64,000 nt of DNA from Anaerolineae bacterium (GTDB lineage Bacteria > Chloroflexota > Anaerolineae > Aggregatilineales > UBA3940): the NCBI GenBank assembly GCA_016926255.1, contig JAFGOY010000017.1, positions 61,915-125,914 of the forward strand, written 5' to 3'. This document shows positions 23,076-31,020 of the stretch, piece by piece; positions within the stretch are counted from its first letter, which is position 1, and each line of letters begins with the position of its first letter. The translations under genes and the position numbers were made by a program. The notes under the pieces were generated by a model, which saw only the letters and a program-made list of their open reading frames with translations, did not search any database and was not told the origin of the DNA.

Positions 23076-25487
23076 ATGGAAATACACGCACGCTGGACAA
23101 AAATACTCAAAGACATGTGGAACAATCGCTCGCGTTCCATGCTTGTCATTCTCTCGATTGCCGTTGGCGTCGCTGCGGTTGGCATGATTACCAACGGCAG
23201 CCGCATCCTGAAACGCGATTTGTATGGTGCTCATCTGGCCGGGAATCCTTCTCAATTGAACATCTATGTATCCCCTTTTCAGGAGGAACTGGTTACAGCC
23301 GTCGAGGGTGCCCGTGAAGTCGAACACGCAGAACCCCGCCGGACTGTCGGCGCGCTGGTGTATGATCAGAAAAACTGGGAGGACATCCGCTTGACGGTGA
23401 TCCCCGATTTCGATGACATTCCGGTGAACCAGCTTACGCTTGAAGCCGGGTCGCCCACGCCGTCCATCCGGGAAGTCCTTCTGGAGCGGCAGTCGGCTGC
23501 CGGGCTGGGTGTAGAAGTTGGCGATGAAATCGTCGTCGAGATGTCTGATGAGCGGCGCTACGCGCTGACCGTCTCCGGGATCGTACACGATTTATACAAC
23601 AGCCCCTATGCAATTTCCGGCGAAGCCAGCGGCTTCATCAAAATGGAAACCCTGGAATGGCTTGGCGAAACACCGTACTACACGTATATGCAGGTTTCAG
23701 TCAGTGAAAATCAAACGGACAAAGAGTATGTTCTGGCGACCGGTGAAATGATCCGCGACCGCATTATCGAACCAGCCGGATATAGAGTCAGCCGCACGGA
23801 TATTCCCGGTTATGGCTCCGAGCCGGGGGAACACTGGGCACAGAAACCGATCAATGGTTTTCTTCTCATTCTGCAAATCATGAGTGTTATGGCGATTTTC
23901 CTCAGCGGCGGATTGGTGATCAACACTGTCACCGCAATCCTTACGCAGCAGATACGCCAGATCGGCATCATGCGTTCGATAGGGGCTGTTCGCTCTCAGA
24001 TCACCCAGATGTATGTCGTCAACATTCTCGTATTTGCCATACTGGGACTGATCCTCGCCATTCCTCTGGGCCTGCTGGGAGCATGGGGGATCGGTTTGCT
24101 GGCGGCGACCTTTATGAATTTCAACCTGGGGCCAATTGATATTTCGCCCGGTTTGCTGATTCTGCAGGTTGTCCTTGCCATCGTGATGCCGGTGGCCGCT
24201 GCACTGTATCCCATCATGGCCGGTACGGAAATATCGATCTACGATGCGGTTTACCAGCATGGCCTGATGAGCAAGAATGCCGAAAAGCATGGTCTGATAA
24301 ATGAGCTGCTGCATAAACTGCGGCGTCTCAGCGCACCGATCTTACTTTCGCTGCGCAACACCTTCCGCAATAAAACACGGCTGGCCTTTACCATGGTCAC
24401 GCTCACGCTGGCCGGAGCAATGTTTATCTCCGTGTTCAGCACGCGGACATCACTAACCCACCAGATTAGTGAAGTAGCACGCTATGTCAATTACGATGCG
24501 GCCATATCCACTCCGGGTGGCGTAAACAAGTACACCGCAGAACGCGAAGCCCTGCGTATTCCGGGCATCGAGATCGCTGAAGGCTGGGCTTTAGGCAGCG
24601 CAACGGTGATCCATTCGGACGGCGTCGAGGGTACGGATATAGAGCTGGTGGGCCTGCCGTATGATGCAGCTACTATCGACCCCGATATGATCGAAGGCCG
24701 CTGGCTGACGCAGGATGACGACTGGCAGGTTGTCGTCAATGAAGATTTGCTGGATGAAGAGTCTGAAATCCATGTGGGTGGTGATCTGATCCTGAAGATC
24801 GACGGCATGGAACGCACGTATCAGGTCGTGGGGGTTACGTCGAAGCATCTATCCGGCGAACGTGCCTATATCAGCTACAGCACTTTTGGCAAAATCACCG
24901 GGCGACAGAACGAGGCTGATACCATTCGCGTGCGTGCCGATGCAGGCAAAATCAGCAATGCGTCAACTCAGGATGAACTGGCCGACCTGTTGGAAGAACG
25001 CTTTGAAAATGCCCAGTTGAGTACCAGTAGTGCTGATACACAACATGCCATTTTTTCGTATTTCACCAGCGCCTTTGACATCATCTTGCTTATCTTGATC
25101 ATCATGGCCGCTATTCTTGCCATTGTTGGCAGTCTCGGCCTGACCGGCACAATGGGGATCAACGTCCTTGAACGCACCCGCGAGATCGGCGTGCTGCGGG
25201 CAGTCGGGGCCTCGACGAATGCCGTCCGCCAGGTGGTTGTCACCGAAGGGGTTGTCGTCGGGTTGATAAGCTGGCTGCTTGGCGCAATTTTATCGGCCCC
25301 CACCGGTTTTGTGCTGGGATCGGCGGTGGTCAATGCCCTCTTCCAGACTGATCTGGCCTACAAGTATTCTTTCATCGGGCTGGGTATCTGGCTGGTGATC
25401 ATCATCCTGATCGGCGTGCTGGCCAGCCTTGCCCCGGCGCGTAATGCCGTGCTGCTTACTGTACGTGAAGTGCTGGATTACGAGTAA
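23076..25487 (+). CDS. ABC transporter permease with two FtsX domains
   Basis: A protein of 803 residues. One membrane helix near residue 25 precedes a periplasmic-type MacB domain (about 50-250). The first FtsX domain of three helices follows (about 265-390), then a short linker with a second N-terminal helix near 435, a second extracellular domain (about 460-660) and the final FtsX domain (about 670-803) with LERTREIGVLRAVGAS, a family hallmark. It thus holds both halves of the transporter in one chain. With the ATPase it forms a putative exporter of lipids, peptides or drugs, controlled by the adjacent TetR protein. Confidence 0.92.
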   Translation: MEIHARWTKILKDMWNNRSRSMLVILSIAVGVAAVGMITNGSRILKRDLYGAHLAGNPSQLNIYVSPFQEELVTAVEGAREVEHAEPRRTVGALVYDQKNWEDIRLTVIPDFDDIPVNQLTLEAGSPTPSIREVLLERQSAAGLGVEVGDEIVVEMSDERRYALTVSGIVHDLYNSPYAISGEASGFIKMETLEWLGETPYYTYMQVSVSENQTDKEYVLATGEMIRDRIIEPAGYRVSRTDIPGYGSEPGEHWAQKPINGFLLILQIMSVMAIFLSGGLVINTVTAILTQQIRQIGIMRSIGAVRSQITQMYVVNILVFAILGLILAIPLGLLGAWGIGLLAATFMNFNLGPIDISPGLLILQVVLAIVMPVAAALYPIMAGTEISIYDAVYQHGLMSKNAEKHGLINELLHKLRRLSAPILLSLRNTFRNKTRLAFTMVTLTLAGAMFISVFSTRTSLTHQISEVARYVNYDAAISTPGGVNKYTAEREALRIPGIEIAEGWALGSATVIHSDGVEGTDIELVGLPYDAATIDPDMIEGRWLTQDDDWQVVVNEDLLDEESEIHVGGDLILKIDGMERTYQVVGVTSKHLSGERAYISYSTFGKITGRQNEADTIRVRADAGKISNASTQDELADLLEERFENAQLSTSSADTQHAIFSYFTSAFDIILLILIIMAAILAIVGSLGLTGTMGINVLERTREIGVLRAVGASTNAVRQVVVTEGVVVGLISWLLGAILSAPTGFVLGSAVVNALFQTDLAYKYSFIGLGIWLVIIILIGVLASLAPARNAVLLTVREVLDYE

Positions 25488-25677
25488 TGCCCGCAGCCCG
25501 CATGACGCAATAACTCAGGCAGCTTGAAATGTTAGCAAAGTTTAAGCTGGAGAATATCATTTCTCCTCTCTCTAGAACTGGCATAACATGAAGGTGCAGG
25601 GTTGTGAGTTTCTGCGCCTTTGGAACAACTAGGTGATGGGGCACGCTGTTAGCGGGCGATAGCCTATAAGGACTTTT

Positions 25678-26172
25678 GTGAGCAAAGAAAAAAGCACTAG
25701 AGGAAATGCAAGTCAATTTTTCGTAGCAGGTGAGTTGTGCCGCAGAGGATACATGGCTGTTGTCACACTTGGCAACAGCCCGAATACTGACGTGCTATGC
25801 AGCAATATCGAGGGAACAAGATCGGTTCATATCCAAGTCAAAACGTTTGTTCCTGGAAATAGAACTTGCAGTGTCGGCAAGAGAGCCGAGATAAACTTTG
25901 GCGAAAACTTCTTCTGGGTACTTGCCGGGATACCAGAGCCAGATAGTGACTCCAGATTTGTGTACTACATCATCCCATCACCCGTCATGGCCGAGTATGT
26001 TGCGGAAGGCCATCGCAGGTGGCTTGAGGAACCTGGACGAGATGGACAAAAGCACAAAGATAATGCCGTTCGAATTGTGATGTTGCCGCCACGAACAGCT
26101 CAGTTTACCGGATGGGATATCAGTGAATATGAGGATCGTTGGGATCTGATTGAAGAGAAACTGAATACATAG
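25678..26172 (+). CDS. Orphan PD-(D/E)XK nuclease-like protein
   Basis: A protein of 164 residues starting at GTG 25678. The order of acidic and basic residues fits the PD-(D/E)XK core: Glu19 in AGEL, Asp38 in NSPNTDVL and Gln53-Val-Lys55 in HIQVKTF, with the hydrophobic strands expected around them. No DNA-recognition domain or methylase partner is present. The gene is visibly richer in A and T than its neighbours, and it stands alone in a gap, suggesting horizontal transfer. It could be a restriction-like or repair nuclease; substrate unknown. Confidence 0.6.
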   Translation: MSKEKSTRGNASQFFVAGELCRRGYMAVVTLGNSPNTDVLCSNIEGTRSVHIQVKTFVPGNRTCSVGKRAEINFGENFFWVLAGIPEPDSDSRFVYYIIPSPVMAEYVAEGHRRWLEEPGRDGQKHKDNAVRIVMLPPRTAQFTGWDISEYEDRWDLIEEKLNT

Positions 26173-26277
26173 CACCGCGTATGGTGTAAAAAACCCAAGA
26201 AATGGTCAGTTTTACAGGGTAGATTGACGAGGAAAATGAGACGCCTGTCGCTCCCACCCAGTCGAACTTTTCAAAGA

Positions 26278-26301
26278 AGCCAGGTTATTACCTGGCTTTT
26301 T
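26278..26301 (+). terminator. Terminator of the PD-(D/E)XK-like gene
   Basis: Eight-bp stem agccaggt/acctggct, four-base loop, five Ts. Confidence 0.85.
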
Positions 26302-26315
26302 GGTCGTAGATGAAC

Positions 26316-26341
26316 AAAAAAACCCGGAGAATAATCCCCGG
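26316..26341 (-). terminator. Terminator of the DUF362 gene
   Basis: On the - strand: seven-bp stem ccgggga/tctccgg with one G:T pair, then gtttttt. It lies about 85 bases past the stop. Confidence 0.7.
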
Positions 26342-26423
26342 TTTTCTACTGCTCAATATGTTCCGGCCTCAAACTCCCCTTTCAATTACCGGGAAGTTGG
26401 AGCGCCACTTCTTCAAACTACAG

Positions 26424-27509
26424 TTAAAGGCATTCCTCATAAGTGTTTATCTCTTCGAACCAGGGGTTCATTTCCGGTCTTTTAAATTTCCGCTCGACAC
26501 TGGAGATACTTTCGCCCCTGATCTCGATCTCGCCCAGGTTGGTTGGCTGCATGCCAACGCTGCCCGCCATAACGAAATGCGGAACCTCATCTGGCTCGAA
26601 CCCCATTACAGAGGCCGCCACCATATCCGTTGCCAGGGGGTTTGTTCCGGCGATGATGACATCCATATCCACCAGTAACCCGGCTGTAGGACCGTTACCC
26701 TCCATGGCCATTGAACCATCAATGACGACCAACCCGAACCTGTCGCCGATGGCTCTCACCATATCGATAATTTCAAAGGCAATCCCTTCCGATCCAGCAG
26801 CGGCAGCGTGATCATGTATGCTGGATCGGATACTACCGTAAGTTTCCCCTGGGTAGAGACCGATCAGGTTTTTCATCCCCAGTGTTACCATTGCCCGGTC
26901 ATGTGTTTTCATCATTGGCACCGAACAGAGCATGTCAATCTCGGTAAGTGAGCGATGAATAGTCAATTCCTGATAAGCCAATCCACCGGGTACGGCTACA
27001 TCCACCATCGGACCCGTGTGTAGATTGACCAGCGGCACACCCAGGTTGTCGGCCAGTTCGGTATACCCCAGACGGTCAAACACCGCTTGCTGCATATCAA
27101 TCAGTCTGCCGGTGTCCTGCAAGTAGCAAGTGGGTCCAGTAATGTAGCCACTTGCTCCAGCCGAGCCTTCGCCAATCCACACTTCTTTACCGGCCTTCTG
27201 CATCAGCGAGGCCAGCGCAAAGACCACTTCCGGGTTCGTCGTGCAGTCGGAAGTGTCCTGTACAAGATTGGGTTTGAGCATGATAATATCTTTGTTTGCT
27301 GCAACCCTCTCAATACCGCCGAGGAGTTGGATCGCCTCTTCGACCGCTGCCTGGATATCGCTGTTTTTGATTTTGACGATGCTGACCACCGGATTGGCCG
27401 AAAACCGATCCGTGCAAGCCGCCAGCAGTGTTGCGCAGGAACCAGCCGCAACCGCTTTAAGGAAATCGCGTCGAGAGATACTGTCTGGCTGGCGAGAAAT
27501 TTTCGACAT
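26424..27509 (-). CDS. DUF362 family protein with Tat lipoprotein signal
   Basis: A protein of 361 residues. The start SISRRDFLKAVAAG is a twin-arginine signal, followed by a lipobox LLAAC, so the folded protein is probably exported by Tat and lipid-anchored. The body matches DUF362: MLKPNLVQDT, a glycine-rich GEGSAGASGY, VPMMKTHDRAMVTLGMKNLIG, and a final GTNPLATDMVAASVMGF. Members are proposed to bind a metal or Fe-S centre in related ferredoxin fusions; no ferredoxin cysteines are present here. It stands alone. Function unknown. Confidence 0.88.
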   Translation of the reverse strand: MSKISRQPDSISRRDFLKAVAAGSCATLLAACTDRFSANPVVSIVKIKNSDIQAAVEEAIQLLGGIERVAANKDIIMLKPNLVQDTSDCTTNPEVVFALASLMQKAGKEVWIGEGSAGASGYITGPTCYLQDTGRLIDMQQAVFDRLGYTELADNLGVPLVNLHTGPMVDVAVPGGLAYQELTIHRSLTEIDMLCSVPMMKTHDRAMVTLGMKNLIGLYPGETYGSIRSSIHDHAAAAGSEGIAFEIIDMVRAIGDRFGLVVIDGSMAMEGNGPTAGLLVDMDVIIAGTNPLATDMVAASVMGFEPDEVPHFVMAGSVGMQPTNLGEIEIRGESISSVERKFKRPEMNPWFEEINTYEECL

Positions 27510-27726
27510 GTATTTCTCCTTAATTATATGAGACGCCTACGCTTACCCAATTATTCAATTGTACAGGATATTTCAGAAGGCCAATAGTTTTGTGGAGCAA
27601 TTCTTCTCTGTCGGCATCATGCAAATAGAAAGCGGTGCGGGAACAGATAGACTTTGACAGTCTCTATCCATAACAATCTACGGATAGAATCTTGATTGCC
27701 GAAATTTCTAACGGGCAGGTAACTCC

Positions 27727-28710
27727 ATGACAGAGAAGAAACACTTTAAGAAAATTCTAGGTTGGATTGGAAAAATCCTTTTAGGGGGAGTCGTTCTCCT
27801 GGTGGGGCTGATCGTCTTTGGCCTGATCCGCGAATCGATAACGAGAAGTAAATATCGCACCGAGTATCCCGCACCGGGGAAAATGGTAACCATTGACGAT
27901 CATGACATCCATTTATATTGTGTGGGTGAAGGATCGCCAACGGTCGTTTTCGAAGCTGATCTCGATCAGTATGGATCGTTAAGCTGGGGGCCTGTGCAGG
28001 AGGAGATCGGGAAATCAACCCGCGCATGCAGCTATGACAGAGCCGGGATCATGTGGAGCGAACCCGGCCCACGACCCAGAGACGGAGAAACGATTGCCGC
28101 CGAACTCAAAGCCGTTCTGGATGCCGCCGGTGAGGAAGGCCCTTATCTGCTGGTCGGGCATGGTTTTGGCGGCGCATATATTCGAATCTTCGCGGGGCAA
28201 AATCCCGATGATGTATGCGGCATGGTGCTGGTCGAATCGAGCCACCCGGAGATGCTCACACGATATGAGGAGCTTGGTCTTGAGCTGGAAATCCCGGACA
28301 AGAAGATCAGGCCGTTGATCCTGTTCATGTCCCATCTGGGAAGTCCGGGCCGCTATAAGGGGAATATCTATGACCTGCCGCCCGAAATTTACGACCCGGT
28401 GCAGGCGTTTCTGCCTGAATCAAGTATGGCGTGGTTCGACGAAAAGGTCGAAAGCCCTGAGACTCTGGCCCAGGCAGGGCAGTATGAACACCTCGGCGAC
28501 TTCCCTTTGATTGTGCTCGTATCGGCGAAAACCCCAAACGTGGAAAATGGGCAGGCGCTGCAAGATTTGTGGATGGAACTACAGGAAGAACTACTGCTGC
28601 TGAGTGATGACAGTACCCTGATGGCCGAGGATACCGGGCATTATCCACAGCTTCAAAACCCTGAGATGGTAATCGGGGCAATTCGGGACGTTGTCGGAAG
28701 GTGTGAATAA
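27727..28710 (+). CDS. Alpha/beta hydrolase-fold protein lacking the nucleophile Ser
   Basis: A protein of 327 residues. One membrane helix (about 14-35) anchors it. The hydrolase fold follows: VVFEADLDQYGSLSW, YDRAGIMWSEPGPRPRDG and LLVGHGFGGAYIRIFA. The nucleophile elbow should read G-H-S-F-G; here it is G-H-G-F-G, with Gly146 encoded by GGT at 28162. A late AEDTGHYPQL keeps the catalytic His. The loss could make it a pseudoenzyme, or the codon may be a recent A-to-G change. The ATG has only a weak ribosome site (gggcaggt). Confidence 0.85.
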   Translation: MTEKKHFKKILGWIGKILLGGVVLLVGLIVFGLIRESITRSKYRTEYPAPGKMVTIDDHDIHLYCVGEGSPTVVFEADLDQYGSLSWGPVQEEIGKSTRACSYDRAGIMWSEPGPRPRDGETIAAELKAVLDAAGEEGPYLLVGHGFGGAYIRIFAGQNPDDVCGMVLVESSHPEMLTRYEELGLELEIPDKKIRPLILFMSHLGSPGRYKGNIYDLPPEIYDPVQAFLPESSMAWFDEKVESPETLAQAGQYEHLGDFPLIVLVSAKTPNVENGQALQDLWMELQEELLLLSDDSTLMAEDTGHYPQLQNPEMVIGAIRDVVGRCE

Positions 28711-28740
28711 GGCTACAGGAGCCTGAAACCACAACAGGTA

Positions 28741-28764
28741 AAACCCCACCAGACGGTGGGGTTT
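28741..28764. terminator. Bidirectional terminator
   Basis: Ten-bp perfect stem aaaccccacc/ggtggggttt with a four-base loop, between the hydrolase and the toxin gene. Confidence 0.85.
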
Positions 28765-28779
28765 TCGATTCGGGTGACC

Positions 28780-29118
28780 TCAAACGCCGATCACAGTCTT
28801 GATTCCCCCCAGGACTTCGGCAAGTGTGGCTGGCGATACCTGCCCGATATACTCGACAAACCGGGCTGTCGACACAGAACGAATCTGAAAGGCATCTGCT
28901 GAAGAGAGCTTCGTGAGGCTGTTTTCGGGGGTAGGGGAGATTCGGATCATCCAGGGGGCGACTGCGTAGCGATCCTTCCATTCGGTGATGGGTACGATCA
29001 CCCGCAGCGGCAAAACGCCAATGGCATCCTCGTTTACAATGATCGCCGGGCGCGTCTTTTGTATTTCTGCGCCAATGGTCGGGTCGAGGTTGATCAGCCA
29101 GATTTCACCCTTCTGCAT
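28780..29118 (-). CDS. MazF/PemK-type endoribonuclease toxin
   Basis: A protein of 112 residues. MQKGEIWLINLDPTIGAEIQKTRPAIIV is the classical MazF opening, with the conserved Arg-Pro after the active-site loop, and LPLRVIVPITEW the second strand. MazF toxins cut mRNA at short specific sites. The start lies inside the end of the antitoxin gene (14-base overlap), the usual arrangement. A longer in-frame ATG exists upstream but falls within the antitoxin coding region. Confidence 0.9.
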   Translation of the reverse strand: MQKGEIWLINLDPTIGAEIQKTRPAIIVNEDAIGVLPLRVIVPITEWKDRYAVAPWMIRISPTPENSLTKLSSADAFQIRSVSTARFVEYIGQVSPATLAEVLGGIKTVIGV

Positions 29119-29344
29119 GGAAGCTGTCTCCGTCGATTGCTGTGAAGGCGGTGAGATCGGGATCGGATTCATAATCGGCTAGAAGAGCCTGCGCTGCGTC
29201 GGCAAGCTGACGCTGCCGGTCAAGCTCTAGTTGATCATTCAGCATTTCCCGGATCAAATCCGAGAGACTCCGGTTCTGGCTGTGTGCCATCTCGGTAAGA
29301 GCCTTGTGCTGCTCCTGCTCAAGCATAATCTGCGTGCGGTGCAT
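29105..29344 (-). CDS. Ribbon-helix-helix antitoxin
   Basis: A protein of 79 residues from ATG 29344, which follows agaggga. The sequence MHRTQIMLEQEQHKALTEMAHSQNRSLSDLIREML is a ribbon-helix-helix DNA-binding domain; the C-terminal acidic tail would wrap and neutralise the MazF toxin. Such antitoxins repress their own operon. Confidence 0.85.
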   Translation of the reverse strand: MHRTQIMLEQEQHKALTEMAHSQNRSLSDLIREMLNDQLELDRQRQLADAAQALLADYESDPDLTAFTAIDGDSFHAEG

Positions 29345-29490
29345 ATACTTTCCCTCTGTAGACATCACATTGTTACATCATAATTATACATCATAGCGTG
29401 ATGCCGCGCGAAATCCGGCAGCAAGGAGGGTTCGGCGGACGGTTCACTCCGAGTCTTAAACAAAGCTCCCGTACCGGCGGCGAGGTTTCC

Positions 29491-29518
29491 TGTGACCTTT
29501 TGTGCCCTGTAGTATAAT
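29491..29518 (+). promoter_or_regulatory. Promoter giving a probably leaderless mntA transcript
   Basis: TGTGAC at 29491, 16-base spacer, TATAAT at 29513-29518. The ATG of mntA begins six bases after the -10, so the transcript should start at or next to the start codon. Confidence 0.6.
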
Positions 29519-29524
29519 CAAATC

Positions 29525-29827
29525 ATGGAACAGGCAATCGATATTTCAAAAACCGAGATAGCCGCTTTCTGCGACCGCCATCACATCCGGCGGCTGGCTC
29601 TGTTTGGCTCGGTGCTGCGTGACGACTTCGGCCCGGACAGTGACATCGATGTGCTGGTCGAGTTCGAGCCGGGACACGTACCGGGCTGGGAGTTCTTTGC
29701 TATGGCGGATGAATTAGCCATCATCCTCGGCTATCCAGTCGATATGACCACTCCCGATGGCCTCAGTAAGTATATTCGTGCCGATGTCCTCGCCCAGGCG
29801 CAGGTGATCTATGACCGTGTCGCGTGA
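29525..29827 (+). CDS. mntA: MntA-type nucleotidyltransferase antitoxin
   Basis: A protein of 100 residues. The minimal nucleotidyltransferase motif is intact: Gly28-Ser29 in LFGSVLRDDFG followed by Asp40-x-Asp42 in SDIDVLVEF. MntA antitoxins neutralise HepT by adding AMP to a tyrosine near its active site. The hepT start overlaps the last 17 bases. It probably lacks a leader. Confidence 0.88.
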   Translation: MEQAIDISKTEIAAFCDRHHIRRLALFGSVLRDDFGPDSDIDVLVEFEPGHVPGWEFFAMADELAIILGYPVDMTTPDGLSKYIRADVLAQAQVIYDRVA

Positions 29828-30164
29828 CGACGACTGGCTGCGCTTGCAGCATATGCGTGAAGCCTGCGACGAGGTGCAGCTCTTTACCCAGGATAAAAAA
29901 CAGGCTGATCTGGGCACCAATATCATGCTGCGCCGCGCTTTGATGATGTCGATAGGCATCATTGGCGAAGCCGCTTCTCGCATCTCGGACGAATGGCGCG
30001 AAGTCCACCCGAATGTGCCCTGGCGCGACATCATCAGCATGCGTAATTATCTCTTCCATGCATACCATACTCTCGATGATGCCATTCTGTGGAAGACCGC
30101 CACCGAAAGTGTTCCCTCGCTGGTAACTCAACTTGATTCCATGCTTGCTGAGAAAAACGCTTAA
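29811..30164 (+). CDS. hepT: HepT-type RNase toxin (DUF86)
   Basis: A protein of 117 residues, all-helical, of the HEPN superfamily. The catalytic R-X4-H-X-Y motif is complete: Arg78, His83 and Tyr85 in RNYLFHAY. The Tyr is the expected site of AMP addition by MntA. It overlaps mntA and forms a standard two-gene module, lying about 155 bases from the other toxin-antitoxin pair and diverging from it. Confidence 0.9.
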   Translation: MTVSRDDDWLRLQHMREACDEVQLFTQDKKQADLGTNIMLRRALMMSIGIIGEAASRISDEWREVHPNVPWRDIISMRNYLFHAYHTLDDAILWKTATESVPSLVTQLDSMLAEKNA

Positions 30165-30200
30165 CCGCAGTTTCGATTCGTGTAAAATTCGCTACCTACA

Positions 30201-30845
30201 CTACGCCGACGCTGCCGATTCCCGCCACAGGTGGATCGCCAGCAGGACGAACCACACCAGGTACCACACGCTCGATACGATCTCCAGCGCAGGGACGTAC
30301 AGCCCCACGATGGCGGGGATCAGCGCCACCAGCGCGATGATCGCGGCGATGCGGCCCAATCCGCCCTCCGCCCACAGGCCGATCATGGCGATCACCGCCG
30401 CGACGTAGGGCAGCAGGTAGCTCAGGTGGCGAACCACCCGCCAGGCGATCCCCCAGCCGGTGGCCGGAACCACCCCAGCCGCGATCCCCTGGGTGAGCGA
30501 CCACATGATCGCGTTCTCGCTGAAATCGAGCAGCGCCCCGACCAGCCCGACCACGAGCGTCAGTTGTGCGATCTTCTCATGTTCCTTTTTTAGCAGCGCC
30601 GCCAGCCCGATCCAGGCGATCACCCAGCCGAGCAGGAAAATATCGTCGATGCTGAACAGTATCCCGACGCTGGTTTTGAAAGCCGCCGCTTCCGGCGCGG
30701 AGAGCGCGATCTCCCCGGCGATGACCGCGTCGCCGGGCATGGCGAAGTCGAAGGGCCAGGGGACAAACGTCATGCCGATCAGCAGCAGCGAGGCGACAAT
30801 CGCCCCAATCGCTCCGGCGCGGATGATAAATCGTGAATCGTTCAT
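30201..30845 (-). CDS. Multi-pass membrane protein, function unknown
   Basis: A protein of 214 residues with about six hydrophobic segments (near 10-30, 62-85, 95-112, 140-160, 165-182, 188-205). A polar loop near residues 35-60 follows the first helix. I recognise no family. It has its own gap on each side, so it is probably transcribed alone. Confidence 0.65.
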   Translation of the reverse strand: MNDSRFIIRAGAIGAIVASLLLIGMTFVPWPFDFAMPGDAVIAGEIALSAPEAAAFKTSVGILFSIDDIFLLGWVIAWIGLAALLKKEHEKIAQLTLVVGLVGALLDFSENAIMWSLTQGIAAGVVPATGWGIAWRVVRHLSYLLPYVAAVIAMIGLWAEGGLGRIAAIIALVALIPAIVGLYVPALEIVSSVWYLVWFVLLAIHLWRESAASA

Positions 30846-30873
30846 GGTGTTGGTATCCTTTCTATCGCCATCC

Positions 30874-30895
30874 GCCTGAGGATCAATCCTCAGGC
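30874..30895. repeat. Intergenic palindrome
   Basis: gcctgagga/tcctcaggc around four bases. A related hairpin lies 75 bases downstream. No gene lies in 30846-31020. Confidence 0.6.
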
Positions 30896-30968
30896 TACAA
30901 GCTATACGTCGATCTGCGGTCGACCGGTATCGAGAATGAGGTCGCCGTAGGCGACATATCGTTTTTAG

Positions 30969-30988
30969 CCTGGGGATTTATCCCCAGG
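30969..30988. repeat. Intergenic palindrome, related to the one at 30874
   Basis: cctgggga-ttta-tccccagg. It may serve as terminator for the M20 peptidase gene (- strand). Confidence 0.6.
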
Positions 30989-31020
30989 AACTGCGCCCTC
31001 CGGGTCAATTGTTCAGTGCC

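Noticed and set aside
25620..25677. Integron attC-like site before the nuclease-like gene
   Set aside because: A gttagcg string is present, but its inverted partner and the required internal symmetry are not.
29105..29172. Longer MazF start at 29172
   Set aside because: It would overlap most of the antitoxin tail and add residues unlike MazF; ATG 29118 begins the canonical MQKGEIW.
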